Below are positions 1-6,375 of a stretch of 9,106 nucleotides of DNA, piece after piece. This DNA comes from Paracoccaceae bacterium (GTDB taxonomy: Bacteria; Pseudomonadota; Alphaproteobacteria; Rhodobacterales; Rhodobacteraceae). The notes under the pieces are model-generated. The model was given only the letters and a program-made list of their open reading frames with translations, made no database searches and had not been told where the DNA came from. The DNA is taken from assembly GCA_003512825.1 (NCBI GenBank), contig DOOI01000154.1:7744-16849 (forward strand), read 5' to 3'. Numbering within the stretch: the first letter of the stretch is position 1; each line of letters starts with the position of its first letter. The position numbers were made by a program, and so were the translations under genes.

Positions 1-1748
1 GCCAGACTGCGTTCCGCCCCTTTATATAATCCGGGGCGCAGATCGGGGCCCAAAGGCGCATTCAACAGCGCCTCGCCTGCCACTCCCGGCAAGGTGCCCG
101 CATCGCCCAGCCGCCCGAACGCATCCATCACCTGTGCGGGTTGCCACACGGTGCCCGCCAGATCCTCTGCCGCCGGAGCGGTTGCGGCGGAAGACACTGC
201 CAAACGCTCCAGCATCTGCACAAAGAGACCCGAAAGCGGCACCGAGGACCATTCCGCATTCGCTGTTACATGCACCAACACCACCTGCCCCTGACCGATC
301 CGCTTGCGCGTTACCAAAGGTGTGCCATCGGACAGTTGGGCAATCACCCGTTCTGCCAAGGTGGGATCCGGCTGTGCCAAGACCTGCGCGCGCACCTGCA
401 CATCGGCAGGCGCGGCAAGCCCGAAGAACGGCGAGGTTTCCGCGAAAGGCGCAAGCGCTTTCGGCTCCCCCCAACTCATCGCGCCCCCCACGGTGCGCCC
501 ACCGGCACGCAGCCGCACAGGCAAAAGCGGATCTTCCTCGCGGCGGCTCACATCAGAGGCGGCCAAATGCGGCCCGGCAAACCGCAGCAAAAGCCCACCC
601 GCCTCAGCCCAGGCAATCAACCCTGACTGCTCGGCCCCCGACAGGGTTGCCACATCCGCCAGCACAATCACATCCGGATTGGCGGGCAACACATCGGCAA
701 TCGCGCCTTCGATCAGGTCCACCGAAGGCACCAAGGCCTTTCGCAAATAGTGCAGTGGCGAGAGCAACTCCAAACCCTCGCGGTCATCGCGCCCCGCAAT
801 CAGCGCCACTTCCCGCCGCCGGAGCCGATCATCTGACAGCGCCACCGCTCCTGCGGCGCGCACCCCTTCCACCTCAAATCGGCTCACCCGCGCCCGCAAT
901 TCGGCAGGCAGCACCAAAAGCCCGGTCGCCTCTGTTGCGCCAGCCTCGAATGGCAGCGTCATCCGTGCCAGCAAACGCGGCGTGCCAGCCGGGTCTACCC
1001 CATGCGCGGCAACGCTGATCTCGCGTGCCGCATCCGGTGTTGCGCGCAGCGCCGTCAGCCGCAGCGCCTCGCCCTCCACCACAGTCGGGCGCAGCGCCAC
1101 AGGTGCTCGGCCACTTTGATAGATCCGCACCGGGCCCCGCGCCTCAAGCGCTGCCAGCACTGCCGCGCGCCCGTCAAAATCCAGCGCATCGCTGAGCCAC
1201 AAGGTTTCAAACTGCCCCTGCGGCAATACGGCCTCCAGCCGAGCGGCACTCTGTGGTCCCGGCAACCATGGCAACGGTGCCAATCCGGGCAATCGTCCGC
1301 GCCAAACATCGGTCGGCAAAACTTCGGCCGCCTCTGGCTGGCTCACCCGTATCACGGCCGCGGTGCGGGCATCGCGCGCCGCTTCGGCCAGCAATTGGTC
1401 CGCCAATTCCATCCGCGCAGCCCAATCCTGCGCCCCGCCCCAGCCACCATCAAGCAGCACCAGCACAGGGCCGCTGCCCGGCGTGCGGGCGCGGTCCGGG
1501 TTAAGCACTGGCCCGGCCAATCCGATAATCACCAGCGCCATCGCGGCCATTCGCAAAAGCATCAGCCACCACGGGGTGCGGTCGGTGACATGATCGTCAT
1601 CCGTCAGCCCCAACAACAGCGCAACACCGGGGAAACGGCGCCGGATCGGCGCGGGCGGCACGGCGCGCAACAAAATCCAAAGCACAGGCAGCGCCACCAG
1701 CCCCCAAAGCAGCATGGGTGCCGCAAACCCTATCGGCCCCAGAATCAT
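1..1748 (-). CDS. BatA-N / DUF4159-family membrane protein (C-terminus beyond left edge)
   Basis: The frame is open from an ATG at 1748 to the left edge, giving 582 complete codons with no stop. The N-terminus resembles BatA/aerotolerance-regulator proteins: a hydrophobic segment at residues 9-29, a basic stretch (PIRRRFP, 35-41), then a second membrane segment at about 60-82. A VWA-like strand follows (VLVLLDGG, 95-102), but its metal-site motif reads DGGWG instead of DxSxS. Around residues 350-400 lies a glutamine-amidotransferase-like region (PDVIVLADVATLS, then AEAGGLLLRFAGP). In this family a DUF4159 domain and usually another membrane helix follow, and these would lie outside the window; family members are around 900 residues. 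The start overlaps the DUF58 stop by 4 bases (ATGA), with GGGGAG at 1758-1763, 9 bases upstream. As the last visible gene of the moxR operon, it is probably the membrane partner of the AAA+/VWA module. The family assignment is firm; the molecular role is inferred. Confidence 0.85.
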   Translation of the reverse strand, partial: MILGPIGFAAPMLLWGLVALPVLWILLRAVPPAPIRRRFPGVALLLGLTDDDHVTDRTPWWLMLLRMAAMALVIIGLAGPVLNPDRARTPGSGPVLVLLDGGWGGAQDWAARMELADQLLAEAARDARTAAVIRVSQPEAAEVLPTDVWRGRLPGLAPLPWLPGPQSAARLEAVLPQGQFETLWLSDALDFDGRAAVLAALEARGPVRIYQSGRAPVALRPTVVEGEALRLTALRATPDAAREISVAAHGVDPAGTPRLLARMTLPFEAGATEATGLLVLPAELRARVSRFEVEGVRAAGAVALSDDRLRRREVALIAGRDDREGLELLSPLHYLRKALVPSVDLIEGAIADVLPANPDVIVLADVATLSGAEQSGLIAWAEAGGLLLRFAGPHLAASDVSRREEDPLLPVRLRAGGRTVGGAMSWGEPKALAPFAETSPFFGLAAPADVQVRAQVLAQPDPTLAERVIAQLSDGTPLVTRKRIGQGQVVLVHVTANAEWSSVPLSGLFVQMLERLAVSSAATAPAAEDLAGTVWQPAQVMDAFGRLGDAGTLPGVAGEALLNAPLGPDLRPGLYKGAERSL

Positions 1749-2622
1749 GACGGCGCGCTCCCCGAAACCGCAGCCCATAACCACAAGAGCGCCGCCTGAG
1801 CGCTCTGTGCGGTGTGATGCGTGCCAAAACGCCAGCCCGTCGCACGCGCCAACCCCTCCAGCTCATCCTTGCGCGCCGCCAACCGCTCCAAATAGCGCCC
1901 CCGCAGATCGCTGGCCTTCAAGGTCTCGTGTGAAATCGACCCGCCCACAGATTGAAACACCGTGCGCCCCGCAAAAGGAAACACTTCCTCGCTCGGGTCG
2001 AGCACCTGATAAAGCACCCCGCGCACCCCGCGGTCAGCGGCCTTGGTCAGTGCCAGCCGGGTTTCATTCATGTCGCCTAGAAAATCCGAAACAAAAACAG
2101 CCCGCGCATGGGGCAACATGGCGCGATGCTCGGGCACGCCATACTCCGCCGCCTCATCGCGCGACAGCATTTCGGCCAGCCGCATCACCTGTGCGCGGCC
2201 ACGCTGCGGCGGCAGCCCGGTCCCCGTAAGCCCCACACGTTCGCCGCCCCGCGTCAGCAACACCGCCACCGCCAGCGCCAACAATCGCGCGCGATCGGCC
2301 TTGGTCTCGATGCGCTCCGGCTCCGAGGTAAACTGCATCGACGCGGCCTGATCCACCCAAAGCATGACGCTCTGGGCGATCTGCCATTCCCGCTCACGCA
2401 CGAATTGCGTGTCGCCCCGCGCCGACCGACGCCAATCGATCATCGCCGCGCTATCGCCCTGCTGTTCGGGGCGGTATTGCCAAAAATCATCGCCCATCCC
2501 AGAGCGCCTGCGCCCGTGCTCGCCCAACAGAACCGTGCCCGCCAATTGCTCCGCCCGCGCCAGAAGCGGCGGCAACCGCGCCGCTTCTGCTTCCGCGCGT
2601 GCCCGCAACTGACCCGCTTGGT

Positions 2623-2626
<4 letters not shown>
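1745..2626 (-). CDS. DUF58 domain protein (VWA-like partner of MoxR)
   Basis: This 293-residue protein is full length for the alphaproteobacterial DUF58 group. The family signature sits at residues 44-81: GDDFWQYRPEQQGD, then IDWRRSAR, then FVREREW. A VWA-like fold follows, with the first strand at SVMLWVDQAASM (86-97) and the acidic loop FVSDFLGD (178-185). The expected DxSxS metal-binding motif reads D92-Q-A94-A-S96, so the first serine is lost. No signal peptide or convincing membrane helix is visible, so it should be cytoplasmic or peripheral to the membrane. The ATG at 2626 overlaps the moxR stop (ATGA) and is preceded by GAGGTT at 2632-2637, 5 bases away; the stop in turn overlaps the next start. 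DUF58 proteins are usual partners of MoxR ATPases and are thought to act as adaptors for complex assembly. No client is indicated by the sequence. Confidence 0.92.
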
Positions 2627-3626
<1,000 letters not shown>

Positions 3627-3627
<1 letters not shown>

Positions 3628-3654
3628 GGCGAAACTCCCCATCCTGTCTATATT
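3627..3654 (+). promoter_or_regulatory. Candidate promoter of the DUF1285 gene
   Basis: On the plus strand TATATT (3649-3654) is a good -10 hexamer, and TGGCGA (3627-3632) is a weak -35 match 16 bases upstream. It overlaps the leader of the divergent moxR operon, so the two transcription units may influence each other. The weak -35 makes this tentative. Confidence 0.3.
3635..3640 (-). promoter_or_regulatory. Ribosome-binding site deciding the moxR start
   Basis: On the minus strand GGGGAG lies 7 bases before the ATG at 3627. The only nearby upstream in-frame ATG (3642) overlaps the edge of this element and has no comparably placed purine tract, so the shorter MSDADL start is preferred. Confidence 0.7.
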
Positions 3655-3664
3655 CGTTAGGGTA

Positions 3665-3692
3665 AGTGTATCCTGCTCACCGAAGAAGGCAA
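3665..3692 (-). promoter_or_regulatory. Candidate sigma-70 promoter of the moxR operon
   Basis: Reading the minus strand, TTGCCT (3687-3692) is followed after 16 bases by TACACT (3665-3670), a fair match to -35 and -10 hexamers. It sits in the 70-base gap between the divergent moxR and DUF1285 starts and would give a leader of roughly 30 bases before the moxR ribosome-binding region. This rests on consensus matching by eye only. Confidence 0.4.
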
Positions 3693-3697
3693 AAACA

Positions 3698-4276
3698 ATG
3701 AGTGGACAAATGATCGTGAAGCCCACCGCTGACAGCATTGCCACAGCCGCGCGGATGGCGGCCAAAGGTCGTGGCCTGCCGCCAGTCGAGCAATGGAACC
3801 CGCCCTTCTGTGGCGATCTCGACATCCGCATTTCGCGGGACGGCACGTGGTTTTATATGGGCACCCCCATCGAGCGACCCGAACTGGCGCGGGTGTTCTC
3901 GACCATCCTCAAACGCGAGGGCGACAAATACTTCCTCGTCACCCCTGTGGAAAAAGTCGGCATCACTGTCGATGACGCCCCGTTTTTGGCCGTAGATTTT
4001 CACGTCACAGGATCGGGCTCTGCCCAAGTTCTGGAATTCACCACCTCAATGGGCGACCAAACCAAAGCCAGCGCCGAAAACCCCCTCCGTATCGAACGCG
4101 ACGCCGACACAGGCGAACCCGCCCCCTATGTCCATGTCCGACGCGGCCTCGAAGCCCTGATCGACCGCAAAAGCTTCTACCGCCTCATCGACATCGGCAC
4201 CCATCACGACGGCTGGTTCGGCCTGTGGTCAAGCGGCGTTTTCTTCCCTATCATCAAGTCAACCGAGCTGCCCTGA
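3698..4276 (+). CDS. DUF1285 domain protein, function unknown
   Basis: This 192-residue protein matches the DUF1285 family. Its most typical stretch runs from residue 35 to 100: PPFCGDLDIRISRDGTWFY, then GTPIERPELARVFSTILKRE, then FLVTPVEKVGITVDDAPFLA. The C-terminal part contains YVHVRRGLEALIDRKSFYRL (144-163) and a WFGLWSSGVFFP ending (173-184). It is compact and mostly beta-strand in appearance, with no signal peptide or membrane helix, so it is probably cytoplasmic. The ATG at 3698 is chosen because GAAGG (3685-3689) lies 8 bases upstream. The frame extends back to 3407, but that part is antisense to moxR. A second ATG at 3710 is possible but worse placed. It is the only plus-strand gene here, divergent from moxR and convergent with the transporter. 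No enzymatic residues can be assigned; the family has no established biochemical role known to me. Confidence 0.9.
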   Translation: MSGQMIVKPTADSIATAARMAAKGRGLPPVEQWNPPFCGDLDIRISRDGTWFYMGTPIERPELARVFSTILKREGDKYFLVTPVEKVGITVDDAPFLAVDFHVTGSGSAQVLEFTTSMGDQTKASAENPLRIERDADTGEPAPYVHVRRGLEALIDRKSFYRLIDIGTHHDGWFGLWSSGVFFPIIKSTELP

Positions 4277-4280
4277 AAGG

Positions 4281-4309
4281 GCGCAGATGGTTGACATTTA
4301 TCGCTGCGC
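4281..4309. terminator. Possible bidirectional terminator between convergent genes
   Basis: The 21-base gap between the DUF1285 and transporter stop codons is flanked by a 6-base inverted repeat, GCGCAG (4281-4286) and CTGCGC (4304-4309), with a 17-base loop. A second short stem, CCCT-GAA-AGGG (4271-4281), overlaps the DUF1285 stop codon. Neither is followed by a clear run of T residues on either strand, so function as an intrinsic terminator is doubtful. Confidence 0.25.
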
Positions 4310-5212
4310 GAAAATCACGCCCAAAGCGACGATACTGGCCCCAATCGCCTGTGGCCAACTCCATGCCTGCCCCAAGACAAGCAAAATCAACATGACGTAA
4401 AAAGGCGCCACATTGATATGCATCGAGGCAATCGCCACGCCAAGCCGCCCCACAGCGGCAATCCACAAGACCTGCGACAAGGCCAAGGCGGCCACCGCAT
4501 AGACCATCAGATAGCCTAAGGTCTGCGGCTCCCAAATCGCAGGTGGCACCTCGACCCAGCCCAAAGCGTTGCTGATCAAGAACGCCAGCGCCGAGAAAAT
4601 CAGCCCCCCCGACAAGGTCAAAGTGGTCCTTCCCAAAGGCGTCAACATCGGAAAATCGCGCACCGTCAGGTGACTGCCCCAAGCAAAGAGAAAACACGAC
4701 GTCACCGCGAAAAGCGCGCCAAGCCCAAACCCCTGCGGCACTCCCCCCCCGGTCGCCACAAAGCCGCCAACAAACGAAGCCCCAAGGCCCAGCGCAAAGC
4801 CGCGCGTCAAGCGCCGCCCTTCCAGCACCCACTCGATCACCGCCCCGGCCAAAGGCGCCGCCGAGACGATAATCGCCACCGTCACCGGATCCGTCAGCAC
4901 CTGCCCCGCCACCAGACATGTCGCCCCACCGCCAAAGGCCAAACCGCCAACGACACTGCCCCACCCCCAGCGCGCTGTCAGCACTGCCTGCCAGCCATCA
5001 AGCACAATCCACAATGGCAAAAGCAGCAAAACCGCCAGCAACATCCGCGCCGCCGTCAAGGCCACCGGATGCCATGTGTCCAGCAAAACCTCTGCCGCCG
5101 GAAACCCCGCCGCCCAGACAAACATCGACGCCACACACATCAGATTGCCCACGCTGCGCCCGCCAGCCCCGGGAAGCCCCGGCTGCGGTAAGGGATTGGG
5201 GGCTTGGGTCAT
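4298..5212 (-). CDS. EamA/DMT-superfamily membrane transporter
   Basis: This 304-residue protein is very hydrophobic, with about ten predicted membrane helices in two repeated halves, the layout of EamA-type drug/metabolite transporters (RhaT-like). Helices lie near residues 22-40, 50-70, 84-104, 108-130, 137-155, 162-181, 193-215, 232-252, 256-280 and 285-302. Each half ends with the typical Ala-Pro helix: SAAPLAGAVIEWVLEGRRL in the first and HINVAPFYVMLILLVLGQ in the second. Families of this kind move amino acids, nucleotides or other small metabolites across the inner membrane; the substrate cannot be read from sequence. The ATG at 5212 is chosen over a TTG at 5218 because AAAGG (5222-5226) is 9 bases from the ATG but only 3 from the TTG. 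The ribosome-binding site lies inside a perfect palindrome. Downstream it converges with DUF1285. It shares strand with tesB, 85 bases away, so co-transcription is possible but not evident. Confidence 0.9.
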   Translation of the reverse strand: MTQAPNPLPQPGLPGAGGRSVGNLMCVASMFVWAAGFPAAEVLLDTWHPVALTAARMLLAVLLLLPLWIVLDGWQAVLTARWGWGSVVGGLAFGGGATCLVAGQVLTDPVTVAIIVSAAPLAGAVIEWVLEGRRLTRGFALGLGASFVGGFVATGGGVPQGFGLGALFAVTSCFLFAWGSHLTVRDFPMLTPLGRTTLTLSGGLIFSALAFLISNALGWVEVPPAIWEPQTLGYLMVYAVAALALSQVLWIAAVGRLGVAIASMHINVAPFYVMLILLVLGQAWSWPQAIGASIVALGVIFAQR

Positions 5213-5217
5213 CGACA

Positions 5218-5236
5218 AGAACCTTTCAAAGGTTCT
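5218..5236. promoter_or_regulatory. Perfect 19-base palindrome over the transporter ribosome-binding site
   Basis: AGAACCTTT-C-AAAGGTTCT is a perfect inverted repeat with 9-base arms around one central base at 5227. It begins 6 bases before the preferred transporter ATG and includes its AAAGG ribosome-binding sequence. As DNA it could be an operator for a dimeric regulator. As RNA the outer 7 base pairs could form a hairpin with a 5-base loop that hides the ribosome-binding site. The palindrome is directly visible; either function is inference. Confidence 0.5.
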
Positions 5237-5297
5237 CCCGAGCTAGGCTCCTACGCCACCTCTGTCGCGCGGTTTTCCGACCCCGCCACGCCGCATT

Positions 5298-6173
5298 TCA
5301 CCCGCGCGGCGCGACGTTGCGGATCAAACCTTCCTGCGCCACTGACGCCACCAACTGTCCATCCCGGGTAAAAATCCGCCCCCGATTGAACCCACGTCCC
5401 CCCCCGGCCCATGGGCTGTCCATCACATAAAGCAGCCACTCATCAACGCGGAAATCCTCATGAAACCAAACCGCATGATCGAGGCTGGCATATTGCATAT
5501 CCGCATCGCCAAACGCCTTGCCATGCGCCACCGTCGACGTGCCCAACAACCCATAATCCGAGACATAGGCCAACGCCGCGCGATGCACCTGCGGATCATC
5601 CGGCAAGGGGCCACAGACGCGCATCCAAACCCGCTGCTCAGCCGCCCGCGGATTGCGATCCAATGGCGGGCGCGGCTCACAGGGGCGAAAATCGACCGGG
5701 CGCGGCGTTCGCAACCATTTCAAATACCCTTCCGGCAAACGGTCCGCCATCCGTTCCGCCATGACCTCTTCGGTCTCAATCTCCTCAGGCCCGGGCACAT
5801 TTGGCATCTGATCTTGATGCGACAGCCCGGCTTCACGCTCCTGAAACGACGCAGCCAGATTGAGGATCACCGCGCCATTCTGAATAGCCACCACCCGCCG
5901 GGTGGTAAAACTGCCCCCATCCCGGTCGCGCTCCACCTGATACAACACCGGCGCGGTCGCATCGCCGGGACGAATGAAATAGCCATGCAAGGAATGCACA
6001 GGTCGGTCTTGCGGCACAGTGCAAGTCGCCGCCATCAAAGCCTGCCCGATCACCTGACCGCCAAAACTCCGCCCCTTGCCTTGTGGCGTCGCGGGCCCCC
6101 GGAAGAAATCGCGCTCCACGGGCTCCACCGTCAAAACCCCAACCAGCCAAGCCGCCAATTCTTCGTCACTCAT
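5298..6173 (-). CDS. tesB: Acyl-CoA thioesterase II (TesB family)
   Basis: This 291-residue protein has the double-hotdog layout and length of TesB (E. coli about 286). Signatures are RSFGGQVIGQALMAA (residues 35-49), HSLHGYFIRPGD (60-71), GGSFTTRRVVAIQNG (86-100), the second-half opening VHRAALAYVSDYGLLG (196-211), and the catalytic stretch ASLDHAVWFHEDFRVDEWLLY (229-249). The expected active-site triad is present: D232 in SLDHA, S253 in DSPWAGG and Q280 in AQEGLIRN. The enzyme hydrolyses medium- to long-chain acyl-CoA to free fatty acid and CoA in the cytoplasm, and is usually seen as a release valve for CoA or for ends of beta-oxidation. The ATG at 6173 follows GAGGT (6179-6183) with 5 bases between, and an in-frame TGA just upstream rules out an earlier start. 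It lies after polA on the same strand, separated by a hairpin-rich spacer, so it probably has its own promoter, which I could not identify with confidence. Confidence 0.95.
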   Translation of the reverse strand: MSDEELAAWLVGVLTVEPVERDFFRGPATPQGKGRSFGGQVIGQALMAATCTVPQDRPVHSLHGYFIRPGDATAPVLYQVERDRDGGSFTTRRVVAIQNGAVILNLAASFQEREAGLSHQDQMPNVPGPEEIETEEVMAERMADRLPEGYLKWLRTPRPVDFRPCEPRPPLDRNPRAAEQRVWMRVCGPLPDDPQVHRAALAYVSDYGLLGTSTVAHGKAFGDADMQYASLDHAVWFHEDFRVDEWLLYVMDSPWAGGGRGFNRGRIFTRDGQLVASVAQEGLIRNVAPRG

Positions 6174-6284
6174 GCGCCACCTCTTCTCTGCTCACCCAAG
6201 CGAAACCCAAACCAAGGCGCATCGCAAGCCCCGTCCCAACGTCACAGCAGAATCGCCGCCACCTCAGCACCATTGCGTCTTCTT

Positions 6285-6332
6285 GCAACAAATATCCCGG
6301 GGTGAGGCCGCAGGCCGAGGGGCAGCGCCCCT
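6285..6332. repeat. GC-rich hairpin element in the polA-tesB spacer (possible intergenic repeat / terminator)
   Basis: After an AT-rich lead (CAACAAATATCCCGGGG) come two hairpins: GGCC-GCA-GGCC (6306-6316) and AGGGGC-AGC-GCCCCT (6318-6332). From memory, similar AAATATCCCGGGG-plus-hairpin stretches recur between genes in Roseobacter-group genomes, so this may be a dispersed element. On the minus strand it lies just after polA, and the hairpins lead into GGGATATTTGTT, which could help end polA transcription. The hairpins are seen; the repeat-family and terminator roles are inferred. The rest of the spacer, 6184-6284, shows no clear gene or promoter. Confidence 0.5.
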
Positions 6333-6372
6333 GCCTTGCCCTCCTGCCTTTACTCCTGCCTTCACTCCTGCC
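6330..6372. repeat. Short tandem repeat beside the polA stop codon
   Basis: CCTGCC occurs four times, at 6330, 6343, 6355 and 6367, so successive spacings are 13, 12 and 12 bases. The last three copies share the longer core CTCCTGCC. On the polA-sense strand this is a purine-rich GGCAGGAG series beginning a few bases after the TAA (6376-6378). It is not coding. It may be replication slippage product or part of the termination region. Confidence 0.65.
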
Positions 6373-6375
6373 GCG

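Noticed and set aside
134..1018. Plus-strand open frame of 294 codons opposite the BatA/DUF4159 gene
   Set aside because: Composition dominated by A, P and R, no domain, and it is antisense to a frame that is open for the full 1748 bases with membrane segments and family motifs.
3628..3846. N-terminal extension of MoxR up to an ATG at 3846
   Set aside because: It would run antisense through the start of DUF1285 and the shared promoter gap; the residues do not resemble MoxR, and a good ribosome-binding site supports the start at 3627.
5213..5218. TTG at 5218 as the transporter start
   Set aside because: It would place AAAGG only 3 bases away; the ATG at 5212 has 9-base spacing.
6166..6273. 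35-residue minus-strand open frame ending across the tesB start, a possible leader peptide
   Set aside because: Only a weak purine tract precedes its ATG, there is no recognisable composition pattern (no run of one amino acid, no terminator pair), and GC-rich spacers commonly contain such frames. Conservation in relatives would be needed to revive it.
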